A stretch of DNA of 18,838 bases, taken from the NCBI GenBank assembly GCA_016929795.1, contig JAFGIA010000387.1:1-18838 (forward strand). Reading direction: 5' to 3'. Every line of letters begins with the position of its first letter. Positions within the stretch are counted from its first letter, which is position 1. Made by a program: the position numbers and the translations under genes. This DNA comes from Anaerolineae bacterium. GTDB taxonomy: Bacteria > Chloroflexota > Anaerolineae > JAAYZQ01. The notes under the pieces are model-generated. The model ran no database searches, was not told the origin of the DNA, and worked only from the letters and a program-made list of their open reading frames with translations. Positions 7,216 to 15,462 of this stretch are shown piece after piece.

Positions 7216-8514
7216 CTACTCTGCCGACTGGAGGTAGGTGTGGAACGCCTCGCCCAAGGGCGTCAGCTCGCCACTGCCTGCCTCCACAAGATTGCCTGTC
7301 GGATAACGGTCGTCGATCGTACTGAACCAACACCAGCGTTGAACCAGCCGGTAGCCGTCTGCCGGGTAGCCGAATGCCGGATCTGTCGCCGTGCGAAAGA
7401 ATTCAAACGTGCGCAGAAGAAAGTCGGTGACTCGATCGGCGGGAAACCCATACTCGGCAGGCATCAAAATGCCATACTCGGTCACGATCAGCGGCTTGTG
7501 CTGCTGCCCGTGTTCGGCCATCCACTGTCGAAAAGCGACGATCTGTTGACGAAAGATGGCCAGGTTGTCGTGGTCAGCGATCTCGTGCAATACACCGGTC
7601 TGCGCACCCAGTCCTGGCGGGATGTCCACGCCCCAACTGTCCCGCTCTTCCCTGAGGATAAAGTTGTGCACGTTCCACACATCAACCGGCATCGGCGCAT
7701 TATAGCGCGCCTGGTACGTGTCGAGGATGCGCTCCAGGTAGCGCATGCGCAAGGGGGTCGGCTGCGAGACGCCCCCGATCGCCACCTGGCATGTCGGATC
7801 TCGCGCCTTGAGCAGCGCATACAGGTCGTGGTACGCCTCGGCATAGACCTCGGGCGTGACGTTGTCTTGCCAGCGGACGTCGGGTTCGTTGCCGATCAGC
7901 CAGAGGGCGCCTGGTAGGGCGTCGACCGCAGCCAACAGTGCCTCGCCGCTCGGCTGGACGATTCCATCTTGGAGCCGGATCATGGGCATGTACTCGACCG
8001 CTGCCGAGTGGAAGTGATCCGGACCGGCATGCCAATCCAGGTACCAGCCGAACCCCAGCCTGCTGGCGCTGTCTCTGGCAGACGCCGCGCCGCACACCCC
8101 GACGCGCTGCCGCAGCGTGTAGAGTCCACTGCCGGTGGGGGGCGGGGGTGAAGCCGCGGGAGCAGAGGTGCCGGTGGGTGTGTGTGTCGGGGCAGGTGTC
8201 AGGGTGGCTGCGGCCGGCTGCACCGTGGCTGGCACAGTTGACGGCGTGGCCGAGGGCGACAGCCTGAGTGCAGGCGCCGGCATCGCAGTGTGTGTCGGCG
8301 CAGGGGCCGACGTGCTGGGGGTTGCCGTGGGCGGCGGCGGCAGGATCGGCTCTGTCAGCGTCGGCGCTGGCGTGTCTGCGGGCACGGTTGCAGTCAGGCT
8401 GTGCAAAAGGGCGGCAAGGTGCCCGCCGGCCTGCAACTTCACCAGCCCGAGGATCATGAACGCAACCCCGGCAGCGATCAGAATCATGGCGGCGACGCTT
8501 CTAGTTTTGGACAT
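7216..8514 (-). CDS. Membrane-anchored GH128/Asl1-like glycoside hydrolase with Pro/Thr stalk
   Basis: This is probably a cell-surface glycosidase with a TIM-barrel fold. The 432 residues comprise an N-terminal signal anchor (about 8-25), a Pro/Thr/Ser/Ala-rich linker (about 41-128), and a catalytic domain (about 130-430). Features resembling the Asl1/GH128 group are LGFGWYLDWHAGP (153-165) and YMPMI (175-179). The clan-A-type acid/base pair is IGNEPD (Glu210) and the nucleophile strand is KPLIVTEYG (Glu346). Both catalytic glutamates are present. Substrates in the known family are beta-1,3-glucans, but assigning that here is inference. The ATG at 8514 overlaps the upstream gene by 14 bases and has only a weak Shine-Dalgarno. 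It lies in the tail of the polysaccharide operon, so it may trim or remodel the exported glycan. Confidence 0.75.
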   Translation of the reverse strand: MSKTRSVAAMILIAAGVAFMILGLVKLQAGGHLAALLHSLTATVPADTPAPTLTEPILPPPPTATPSTSAPAPTHTAMPAPALRLSPSATPSTVPATVQPAAATLTPAPTHTPTGTSAPAASPPPPTGSGLYTLRQRVGVCGAASARDSASRLGFGWYLDWHAGPDHFHSAAVEYMPMIRLQDGIVQPSGEALLAAVDALPGALWLIGNEPDVRWQDNVTPEVYAEAYHDLYALLKARDPTCQVAIGGVSQPTPLRMRYLERILDTYQARYNAPMPVDVWNVHNFILREERDSWGVDIPPGLGAQTGVLHEIADHDNLAIFRQQIVAFRQWMAEHGQQHKPLIVTEYGILMPAEYGFPADRVTDFLLRTFEFFRTATDPAFGYPADGYRLVQRWCWFSTIDDRYPTGNLVEAGSGELTPLGEAFHTYLQSAE

Positions 8515-9184
8515 GGCGTGTCCGGAGCAGCACGACCAACCCGGCGGCGATTAACCCCAGGCCGAGCAGGACCCAGAGACAGGAGGGGTTACACGGGAGC
8601 GATAGCCCGGCGCTGGCACTTGATCCCCCCATTTCTACCGTCGCCCCTGCCGCAATCGTTGCCGTGGGCAAGACGACCGAGCCGCTCTCCTCAGGCGGCG
8701 TGGCGGGCAGGGGCGAGACTGTGGCAGCAGATGGCCCAGGTATGGGCGTCGAGGCGGTCGGAGGGGGCGGCGTGGCACTGCCCATCGTCCCGCCAGGCGT
8801 CGGCGGGCCGGCGCCCTCGGTGGGCGACGGGGGCGGCGTGGCGGATGTATTCGGTGTGGTGGGTGCAGACGGTGCGGGCCCAGATGTGGCGGTCGCGAAA
8901 GGCGTGCCAGGGCCGGGGGTGCTGGTCCAGGTGGCCGTGGGCCCACCCGGCGGGGAAGGTGTGGCCGCCGGCGGCGCCTCGGTCGGCTCGTCCGTGAGCG
9001 GGGGGGAGATCGGAGGTGTCGCCGATGGCGCTCCGCCTGTCGGCGTCATGGTTGGGATCGTCTGGTTCAGGCGCGCGGCGTGCGCGGTGCCGGGAGCCTG
9101 TGCCCGCGACGCAACCAACCACAGGAGCATCGTCAGAACCAGGGCAATCAGCAATACGCGCCCCTCCCGCTCGGTCTTGTTCAT
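8501..9184 (-). CDS. Mucin-like Pro/Thr/Ser-rich membrane-anchored surface protein
   Basis: I do not recognise a family. The 227-residue protein has an N-terminal signal or anchor helix (about 10-28, ending near AQA), then about 140 residues dominated by Pro, Thr, Ser, Ala and Gly (about 38-178). A short segment with two cysteines (SLPCNPSC) follows, then a C-terminal membrane helix (about 203-221) with a basic tail (LRTRHVQN). The layout is that of a cell-wall-spanning stalk anchored in the membrane, possibly O-glycosylated. Its ATG overlaps the DUF4012 stop codon (ATGA), and it overlaps the following glycosidase gene, so the three are likely translated together. The stalk composition is very similar to the linker of that glycosidase, suggesting a shared origin or shared envelope location. 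Confidence 0.75.
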   Translation of the reverse strand: MNKTEREGRVLLIALVLTMLLWLVASRAQAPGTAHAARLNQTIPTMTPTGGAPSATPPISPPLTDEPTEAPPAATPSPPGGPTATWTSTPGPGTPFATATSGPAPSAPTTPNTSATPPPSPTEGAGPPTPGGTMGSATPPPPTASTPIPGPSAATVSPLPATPPEESGSVVLPTATIAAGATVEMGGSSASAGLSLPCNPSCLWVLLGLGLIAAGLVVLLRTRHVQN

Positions 9185-11589
9185 GGTTCGACTCCATCTA
9201 TCTGGAACACGATCTCGAACATGAGATCGGTGCGCAAATCTGTTGTGGCGGTGACTGCCGTGCCGTCCATAGAAAAGAGGTTGGCGGGCGAGGCACTGAC
9301 CAGCGTAGTGCCTGGAGGCAGGACAATTTCCAGCGCCAGTGGCGTGGCGCCTGTGCCTGCCTGCTTTTCAACATGCAGCCGGTAGTGGATCAGCCCGGCG
9401 TCGTCCGAGTGGAGCACGCTCACTGGCAGCCGGTAGCCAAAGGTCAAGGTATGATCCGCGCCTGGGGCCAGGGCAAAGAAGGCGGGCCACGCGATCCAAT
9501 CCCCCTCGTACACGGCTGCGCTGAGCACTGGCACCGCCCCGGCTATGCCTGTGCGCGTCGCCAGGCTGCCAGGCGGCGGGTCCAGCGCCGGCCTCGTCGC
9601 CAGCTCACTGCCCGGCGGGGCATAGACCCGGACATAATCCCAGTAGCAGCGTTCCATCATGTCACTATATGAATCGCCATAGCGTGCTTCCTGGATGCAG
9701 GTGTCGACAGGGCCTGTGCTCTGATTCTGATACGCGAGCGTCAAGGTTGCCCTGGGCGCCTCGTTCGTCGCCAGGTCGACCTCGTAGCGGATCGAGCGCG
9801 CCACGTTGGGGTCCACCTTGTTGAACCCGACGTTGGAATCGACCACGGCGAGCAGGTCCAACAGGCCATAGGGATCTGGCAGCGCACCGTCCCAGTTCCT
9901 GTCGTGGAGCAGGCGGGCAGCCGCTGGATCGGGTGCGCCGGCAGGGCCAGGTGCGCCGGCAGAGCCAGGTGCGCCGGCAGAGCCGGCGAGGTAGATCAGG
10001 ATGTGCTTCTCGTCGAGGGCCTGCAGCAGCGCCCTGGCGACGGCCACGAGATCGACGTCCTGGCTGGACAGGAGCTTGTCGAGGGTGGCATTCGACACCT
10101 GCCCCATAAAATCCTTGCGGTGCGCCCACCATTCGGGGTCCCAGTTGCCCTCGAACTCGGGCCCTGCGGTCGGATTCGCCCACTGCGCCTGCAGTAGCTG
10201 CCCCACGTTCTGGCCCGTCACCGGATCGGGGATGCCCTCGACCTGCACCGGCCCCACGACCTGCAGCAGTGACTCGAGCGCCACCAGGTCGAGGGCCACG
10301 ACGCCGTCGGCCCGCAGGCCGCGATCGCGCGCATAGACCTCGAGCGCGCGCGCGGCAGAGGTGCGAAAATCGGGGTTCCAGTTGGTGTCGCGAAACAGCC
10401 ACAGGTCGCCGGCCAGCACCAGCCGAAAATCGGCCGGCGGCACCTGGTGCGGTACCTCGAAATTGTCGACGGCGTAGCTGTCGGCGAACAACATGGAGCT
10501 GATTCGCCCGCCGCTGACGTGGAGCTCGCCGACGCCGCTAAGGAAGCCACCGGTGGCGCGCAGCTCGTGGTTGTTTTGAGCGAGCACCAGGTAGGTGCGC
10601 GGGGCATTGTGCCCGAGCAGGGTGGGGGCGAGCAGGATGGCATCCAGGGCGGTGTGGAGGGGAGGCAGGTAGGCGTCGAGCTGGTTCACCAGCCGGGCAG
10701 TGCGGGGAGAGAGGCGGGCCGAATCGACCTGGGCGCGGAGCTGGGCGGCGGCGGCGAGGTCGGCGCGGGCTGCCTCGAGGCCAGGCTGGGCGGCGACCAG
10801 GGGCGGCAGGGCGGCAGCGGCTGCTTCCTGGATGCGCTGGCCGCTGTTGCGGCTCGAGGCGAAGGCGTCGGCGGCGGGGAGCAGCGCCTGGGCTGTCGAG
10901 TCGCCGGCGCGGGCGACAAGCAGGGCAATCGGCAGCAGGTCCGATGCGGCGGCCAGGTCGCCCCCGTAGCGGGGGACCCAGGCGAGGGCATGGCCCGCCG
11001 GCAGCAGCCAGCCGGCAAGGCGGTCGATTGCTTCGAGGTCGCGGTGGATTGTGGAGAGGTGGGCGGTGGCCTGGTCCAGATCGAGTGAGCTCACTTGCGG
11101 CCCCTCGGCAGCCAGGACTTGCAATGCGCGGAGGTGAGACTGGAGGGAGCGAGCGTGGCGCAGGAGCTGGGCGGTGGTCACCAGGGCCCAGAGGCCGAGC
11201 ACGACGAGGCCAGCCAGCACCAGCCCACGGCCGATGCGCCGCAACCGGGCAGCGCGGAGTGCATCCCCCTCGACCGTCCCCCGTGCGGCGGCCGGCGGTG
11301 GGAGCTGGCGCGGCCGCCAGTAGGGTGCTGCTGCCAGCAGGGCAAGGGCGGCGGCCAGCAGGCCTGCAACGGCGCGCAGCCACCAGGCGGGCGTGACCAC
11401 CGCAAGCCCCAGGCAGATGAGGACCGCGGCAGCATAGGCTGCCACCTGAAAGCCAGGGGCGGCGAGCTGTTGGCCAACGTGCGACTTGCCCTCTGCCGCC
11501 TGGTAGCTGGCGATGCTCAAAAGAGCCAGGCCGAGTGCCAGGCCGCCGATCCAGAGGGCGTGGCCTATCAGAACGCTCATCCCGATCAT
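9181..11589 (-). CDS. DUF4012-domain multi-pass membrane protein
   Basis: DUF4012 proteins are large membrane proteins found in exopolysaccharide loci of Actinobacteria and Chloroflexota; their biochemical role is not established. The 802 residues start with hydrophobic segments (about 8-26, 46-66, 70-90 and 121-141). A long Ala-rich, probably helical extracytoplasmic region (about 145-320) follows. The DUF4012 core (about 332-455) contains YLVLAQNNHELRATGG and DTNWNPDFRTSA. The C-terminal part is mixed and includes a collagen-like GSAGAP triplet repeat (about 535-552). ATG codons at 11589 and 11580 are both possible; neither has a strong Shine-Dalgarno. It is separated by 63 bases from the nucleotidyltransferase gene upstream, where a candidate promoter lies, and overlaps the mucin-like gene downstream. 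Confidence 0.85.
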   Translation of the reverse strand: MIGMSVLIGHALWIGGLALGLALLSIASYQAAEGKSHVGQQLAAPGFQVAAYAAAVLICLGLAVVTPAWWLRAVAGLLAAALALLAAAPYWRPRQLPPPAAARGTVEGDALRAARLRRIGRGLVLAGLVVLGLWALVTTAQLLRHARSLQSHLRALQVLAAEGPQVSSLDLDQATAHLSTIHRDLEAIDRLAGWLLPAGHALAWVPRYGGDLAAASDLLPIALLVARAGDSTAQALLPAADAFASSRNSGQRIQEAAAAALPPLVAAQPGLEAARADLAAAAQLRAQVDSARLSPRTARLVNQLDAYLPPLHTALDAILLAPTLLGHNAPRTYLVLAQNNHELRATGGFLSGVGELHVSGGRISSMLFADSYAVDNFEVPHQVPPADFRLVLAGDLWLFRDTNWNPDFRTSAARALEVYARDRGLRADGVVALDLVALESLLQVVGPVQVEGIPDPVTGQNVGQLLQAQWANPTAGPEFEGNWDPEWWAHRKDFMGQVSNATLDKLLSSQDVDLVAVARALLQALDEKHILIYLAGSAGAPGSAGAPGPAGAPDPAAARLLHDRNWDGALPDPYGLLDLLAVVDSNVGFNKVDPNVARSIRYEVDLATNEAPRATLTLAYQNQSTGPVDTCIQEARYGDSYSDMMERCYWDYVRVYAPPGSELATRPALDPPPGSLATRTGIAGAVPVLSAAVYEGDWIAWPAFFALAPGADHTLTFGYRLPVSVLHSDDAGLIHYRLHVEKQAGTGATPLALEIVLPPGTTLVSASPANLFSMDGTAVTATTDLRTDLMFEIVFQIDGVEP
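9933..9986 (-). repeat. Three tandem 18-bp units encoding collagen-like (GSAGAP)n
   Basis: Three consecutive copies of an 18-base unit (GTGCGCCGGCAGAGCCAG on the plus strand), with one base change in the first and one in the last, lie in the DUF4012 gene and encode Gly-Ser/Pro-Ala-Gly-Ala-Pro hexapeptides. Unit length is a multiple of three, so copy-number changes keep the frame. Confidence 0.85.
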
Positions 11590-11612
11590 GCGGATCCAGC
11601 CGGCCCTACGAA

Positions 11613-11642
11613 ATTACACAATTTTCGGCATAGCGCCCTCAA
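11613..11642 (-). promoter_or_regulatory. Possible internal promoter before the DUF4012 gene
   Basis: On the minus strand, TTGAGG (11637-11642) and TGTAAT (11613-11618) are spaced by 18 bases in the only AT-rich part of this gap. The match is moderate. It would allow the DUF4012, mucin-like, glycosidase and CBM48 genes to be expressed apart from the synthesis genes. Confidence 0.35.
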
Positions 11643-11652
11643 GCACGTACCC

Positions 11653-12900
11653 TCAGCCACTGTTCACCTCACCTCGCAGCCAGCGCTCGAGCCACGCCTC
11701 GCGCTCCCACGCCTGGCGCGCGCCCGGGGTGCCCTTCAGGACGTTCCACGCGGTCCGGCCATAGCGCCGCACCAGGTCGATGGGGCGCCACAGGTAGGTG
11801 AGCCAGATGCGCGGCGAGCCGGCAGGGATGCCATATTTGTGCTCCATGCCTTCGCGGGGCAGGAAGGTGTGCCACCAGAGGTGGCGCAGTCGATCCGAAA
11901 GCCGGCCCCTGGCCCCGGCCTGCGTGGCGACCCTGGGCACCACCACCCGCTGCGACCCGTTGCGCACCAGCAGCCGCTCCACCAGGTCGTCAGGGAGGGC
12001 ATCGGCCAGCGGAGGGCGCAGTGCGGTGGCTGTGCCGGGGGGCGGCGCCACCCCGGTCAGTCGTTCCGCCAGCACAAGCATGAGGTGCACGGGCCGGGCC
12101 ACCCCGTAGGCCGTGGCTCGCTCGGCCAGCGTGTCCCACCGGTCCGGTGGCCAACCGCGCACGGCGTGCATCAGGTCGCATACGGGACGCAATCCAAGGT
12201 GCGCATGGTGCTTGACCAGGGCGTGGGTGCACAGGTAGAGCACGGCGTCGACGTCCTCCAGCCGCAGCACCTCCTGCCCTTCAAAGCCCCAGGGCACGGC
12301 GCGCGGCCACATCTCTTCGACCGGGAGATGCCCGATCCCGTCGGGGTAGTCGAGCTGCCAGTGGATCTCGACGGCGATCTCCCCTGGGGGGCCGACCATC
12401 GGCAGGTCGTAGCCGTACTCGAGCGCCCACGGTTTGGACTTGGCCGCGCGGTAGCCCTCGGCTGCCAGCGCCGCTTCGGCCCGGTCGACGAGCGGGCGGG
12501 GGACGAGCAGGTCGAGGTCGACGTAGGAGCGGAGCGCCGGGTTGGGGTAAAATGCCCCGGCGGCGGGTCCCTTGAGGACAATGGCCGGCACCCCGGCATC
12601 CGCCAGCGCCCGCAGCGCGGCGGCGGCCGGGTGTTTGGCGGCCATGACGCGCGCCGCGGTGGCGGCGAAATCGCGGCGCAGCTCGTCGTGGAGGGCGGGA
12701 GGGAGAGCCGTGCCGGCGCCTGCCTGGCCGCCAGAGGCTTTGTACCACTGCTTGAGCTGCCAGTAGAGGAGAGGCAGCACGCCCTGGCGCCGGGCGACGC
12801 CGGCCAGGGCGGGCCAGTCGACCTCCGGGGCCGGGGGGTGGCCCGCCAGGATGCGGGCCAGCAGGGTCAGCTCTCTTGCTCCGGAAGTATTCGGTTCCAT
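11653..12900 (-). CDS. Nucleotidyltransferase-family protein (NTP_transf_5-like), copy 1
   Basis: The 415-residue protein belongs to the uncharacterised nucleotidyltransferase family often found in capsule and exopolysaccharide clusters. Its recognisable core is VPAIVLKGPAAGAFYPNP (from about residue 104) followed by RSYVDLDLLV (124-133), in which the Asp-x-Asp would bind metal. The later IHWQLDYPDGIG and ALVKHHAHLGLRPVCDL segments are also shared with the second copy. The product of the reaction is unknown. The ATG at 12900 overlaps the ligase stop (TGATG), so translation is probably coupled. The reading frame stays open much further upstream, but that part is a shadow of the ligase gene. 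It is paralogous to the gene on the other side of the ligase. Confidence 0.82.
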   Translation of the reverse strand: MEPNTSGARELTLLARILAGHPPAPEVDWPALAGVARRQGVLPLLYWQLKQWYKASGGQAGAGTALPPALHDELRRDFAATAARVMAAKHPAAAALRALADAGVPAIVLKGPAAGAFYPNPALRSYVDLDLLVPRPLVDRAEAALAAEGYRAAKSKPWALEYGYDLPMVGPPGEIAVEIHWQLDYPDGIGHLPVEEMWPRAVPWGFEGQEVLRLEDVDAVLYLCTHALVKHHAHLGLRPVCDLMHAVRGWPPDRWDTLAERATAYGVARPVHLMLVLAERLTGVAPPPGTATALRPPLADALPDDLVERLLVRNGSQRVVVPRVATQAGARGRLSDRLRHLWWHTFLPREGMEHKYGIPAGSPRIWLTYLWRPIDLVRRYGRTAWNVLKGTPGARQAWEREAWLERWLRGEVNSG

Positions 12901-14186
12901 CAGGCGGGCTCGGCTTTCCGCACGACGTTCCACGCTGCCGCGGCCAGCGCCAGCAGCAACCAGAAGGCGAGGCCGGGCTTGGCGCCGAGGGCGACCGTGT
13001 CGGCCAGGCCGTAGACGTGAAAGGCGACCAGCGAGCCAATGATCCCGATCGCCAGCCAGTGGAAAGGGCCCCCTGCCCGGCGCAGCACCCCCCAGGCGCA
13101 CCAGAGCGCGGTGCCAAGCAGGGCGACGTAGGCGACCAGGCCGGGCAACCCCACGTCGACGGCGACCTGGAGAAAGACGTTGTGGGCGTGGCCGATGTCG
13201 GGGTCGGCCTGGGCCAGGGGAAGGGGGCCAAAGAGGTGGGCAAGCTGGCGGAACGCGCCCAGGCCGCCGCCCGTGAGCGGGAAGTGGGCGACCAGGTCGA
13301 GGCCGCGCGCCCACGGCCCGCCGCGCTCGCCCAGGCTGCCGGCGTCGACGACGGTGCGCGCGTCGGGCCCGGGGTCGCGCACCTGCACCGACAGCTCGGG
13401 GGCCATGACGAACAGCCACATGGCGAGGAGGAGGGCCGCCGCCAGGGCCAGCCAGCGGGCGCGGCGCCAGCGCAGGCAAACGACGGCGGCGAGGCCGGCC
13501 AGCGCGCCGATCCAGGCGCTGCGCGACTGGGCCAGCAGCAGGACGGCGGCGAGTAGAAGGAAAAGGAGGAGCGCGGCGGCGCGCGCGGTGACGCCCGGTG
13601 CGCCCGGGCTGGCACGCCGGCCCACGACGACGGCCAGGGCCACCGGCAGGAAAAAGAGGACTGTCCCGCCCAGCTCGTTGGGATGTACCCCGTACTCGGT
13701 GCCGGGCAGGTCGTGGACGAGGCGCGGGAGGCGGGCGAGGAGGGGCTGCAGCGCGGAGAGCTTGGCGGGCCAGTAGGCTCCGGCGGCGCCGACCAGGACA
13801 AAGCCGAGCCCGAGGAGCAGAAAGAGGGCGGCTGCCAGCCGGAGGTCGGACGGCGTGCGCACGGCGTGGACTGCCGCGCGAAAGGCAGCCAGCCCGAGGA
13901 TGAGCCCGGTCACTTTGGGCAGGGTGAGATCGGGGAAGGGAGAAATCCACGCGGCGATCGGGATCATCAAGGCCAGGAGAAGGAGGGAGAGGTCCAGCGG
14001 CGTCCTGGCGGCGGGGTAGCCTGTGCCGACGAGGCTCAACAGCCACACGGCCACCAGCGCGCCCAGGGCAGCGGCCGTCCAGGCGGGCCGCAAGGTGGGA
14101 AAGAGGAGCAGCGGCGCCACAAGCAGGACCAGGGCCGGCTCCCCGCGGGCGATCCAACCGGCTGCGGCTCTCAATCGTGCGCTCAC
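12900..14186 (-). CDS. O-antigen ligase family membrane protein (Wzy_C)
   Basis: This is probably the glycan polymerase or ligase of the minus-strand polysaccharide operon. The 428-residue protein is a string of hydrophobic helices. It has AQSRSAWIGALAGL in the middle, a large extracytoplasmic loop, and the family's C-terminal HAHNVFLQVAVDVGLPGLVAYV motif. Loop arginines and the HxHN-type motif are those linked to activity in the family. The GTG at 14186 is chosen because it overlaps the preceding stop codon (GTGA) and starts just before the first helix. The ATG at 14291 would add an Arg/Gly-rich stretch lying wholly inside the upstream gene. It is only distantly similar to the plus-strand ligase-like protein at 225-1679. 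Confidence 0.85.
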   Translation of the reverse strand: MSARLRAAAGWIARGEPALVLLVAPLLLFPTLRPAWTAAALGALVAVWLLSLVGTGYPAARTPLDLSLLLLALMIPIAAWISPFPDLTLPKVTGLILGLAAFRAAVHAVRTPSDLRLAAALFLLLGLGFVLVGAAGAYWPAKLSALQPLLARLPRLVHDLPGTEYGVHPNELGGTVLFFLPVALAVVVGRRASPGAPGVTARAAALLLFLLLAAVLLLAQSRSAWIGALAGLAAVVCLRWRRARWLALAAALLLAMWLFVMAPELSVQVRDPGPDARTVVDAGSLGERGGPWARGLDLVAHFPLTGGGLGAFRQLAHLFGPLPLAQADPDIGHAHNVFLQVAVDVGLPGLVAYVALLGTALWCAWGVLRRAGGPFHWLAIGIIGSLVAFHVYGLADTVALGAKPGLAFWLLLALAAAAWNVVRKAEPA

Positions 14187-15436
14187 GATCTGTTTCCGTC
14201 TCCCAACTGTTCCGCCCGGAGCCACTCCTGGAGCCACACGTCGCCCTGCCACGCGGCCCGTGCTCCCGCGCCGCCACGGAGTGCTTGCCACATCACGGGG
14301 CCATACTGGTGTAGCAGGGCCAGGGGGCGCGACAGGTAGGCAAGCCAGAGGCGCGGCGAGCCGGCCGGCACGTGGCAGAGTGCAACCATGGCCGGCGGCG
14401 GCGGGAATACGTGCTGCAGCAGATAGCCAACGCGCGCCGGCAGTGTCGCCTGCGCCCAGGCGCGGCTGGCGGTGGAGGGAATGTGGACCCCAGGCAGGCC
14501 ATCGGGCAACAGGAGGCGGCCGACCAGGCCGGCCGGCGGCGGCGCAGCGCCGTCGGGGCGCAGGGCCGGTAGCGTGCCAGGCGGGACTGCCACACCCAGC
14601 CCCTCTCCCTGGAGGAGGAGCATCAGGTACACAGCCCGGGCCAGGCGGTAGTCCACAGCCCGGCGCGCCAGGCTGTCCCAGGCCGCCTGCTCCCAGCCGC
14701 GTGTCAGGTAGACAAGGTCAAAGAGAGAGTGGACGGCGCCGTGCAGCAGGTTCTGGACGACGGCGTGGCGGCAGAGGTGGAGCACGGCGTCGACGGGGTC
14801 GAGGCGCAGGGCGGGCTGCCCGGCAACCGACCAGGCCGTGGCCCTGGCCCACAGCTCCTCCTCGGGCAGCCGCCCCCCCCGTTCCCCATCGTCCAACCGC
14901 CAGTGGACGTCGAGCGCCACGCCCTCGCCGTCGGGCAGCATGGGCGGGAGGTGGTGGTGGAGCAACAGGTCGCCGTGTGGGGCCAGGCATTGGTAGCCGA
15001 GGTCGTTCAGCGCCGCTTCAGCACGATCCAGCGACGCAGGCCGGACCCAGACGTCGAGGTCGCCGAAGGTGCGGAGGGCCGGGTCGGGGTAGGCGGCGGC
15101 AAAGGCGAGGCCCTTGACGACGATGACCGGCACACACGCCGCGTCGAGGGCCTGGAGGATGGCGGCGAGCTGGCGCTCGACGTGGGTGTGGCGCACGACG
15201 GCGCCGTAATAGTCCTGCTCCAGGTCGTCGAGGACGTGGGCGGGGGCGCCGATCTGGTCGCGCTGCTGTTTGAGCCGGAAGGCAAGAAGAGGGGCCAAGC
15301 CATGGCGCCGGGCGAGGGGTACCATGGCCTGCCAGTCGGGCGGAAGGTCGAGCGGCGCGCCCAAGAGGAGGCGAAAGAGTGACGGTTCTTTCGGTGGTGG
15401 GTGGCGTGGAGGGGGATTGCTTCGCTTTGCTCGCAA
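14183..15436 (-). CDS. Nucleotidyltransferase-family protein (NTP_transf_5-like), copy 2, repeat-derived N-terminus
   Basis: This is a paralogue of the gene at 11653-12900. With the TTG at 15436 it is 417 residues, against 415 for copy 1. The core is VPVIVVKGLAFAAAYPDP (from about residue 102), then LRTFGDLDVWV (121-131) with the Asp-x-Asp pair. Shared downstream blocks are DVHWRLDDGE and LCRHAVVQNLLHGAVHSLFDL. Homology to copy 1 begins at about SLFRLLLG (residue 19). The 18 residues before it (LRAKRSNPPPRHPPPKEP, read with initiator Met) come from an interspersed repeat. The TTG is preferred because GAGGA lies seven bases upstream, overlapping the dehydratase stop codon. The frame is open further upstream to 15781, but that portion is shadow sequence. 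Start confidence is moderate. Confidence 0.8.
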   Translation of the reverse strand: MRAKRSNPPPRHPPPKEPSLFRLLLGAPLDLPPDWQAMVPLARRHGLAPLLAFRLKQQRDQIGAPAHVLDDLEQDYYGAVVRHTHVERQLAAILQALDAACVPVIVVKGLAFAAAYPDPALRTFGDLDVWVRPASLDRAEAALNDLGYQCLAPHGDLLLHHHLPPMLPDGEGVALDVHWRLDDGERGGRLPEEELWARATAWSVAGQPALRLDPVDAVLHLCRHAVVQNLLHGAVHSLFDLVYLTRGWEQAAWDSLARRAVDYRLARAVYLMLLLQGEGLGVAVPPGTLPALRPDGAAPPPAGLVGRLLLPDGLPGVHIPSTASRAWAQATLPARVGYLLQHVFPPPPAMVALCHVPAGSPRLWLAYLSRPLALLHQYGPVMWQALRGGAGARAAWQGDVWLQEWLRAEQLGDGNRS

Positions 15437-15462
15437 TGACGGTTCCTCAGGTGGTGGGTGGC
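15380..15462 (-). repeat. LRAKRSNP-type interspersed repeat flanked by 26-bp direct repeats
   Basis: Two 26-base copies (15380-15405 and 15437-15462), identical at 23 positions, flank a core at 15411-15440. Read on the minus strand, the core is the familiar TCATTGCGAGCAAAGCGAAG element, whose translation is LRAKRSNP. The period is 57 bases, exactly 19 codons, giving the duplicated peptide CHPPPEEPSL / RHPPPKEPSL. The element contains the stop codon of the dehydratase gene and the likely Shine-Dalgarno and start codon of the next gene. Confidence 0.85.

Noticed and set aside
9184..9197. Sequence GGTTCGACTCC matching the T-arm of the tRNA-Sec, as a possible attachment-site duplicate
   Set aside because: Only 11 bases match. 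The site encodes the end of the DUF4012 protein, and there is no integrase, so chance is the simpler explanation.
11095..13014. Plus-strand open frame of 639 codons
   Set aside because: It is antisense to DUF4012 and nucleotidyltransferase 1, with shadow composition and no motifs.
12901..14277. Upstream extension of the nucleotidyltransferase 1 reading frame
   Set aside because: The extension is Arg/Pro/Gly-rich and out of frame with the well-supported O-antigen ligase. The ATG at 12900 coupled to the ligase stop is the natural start.
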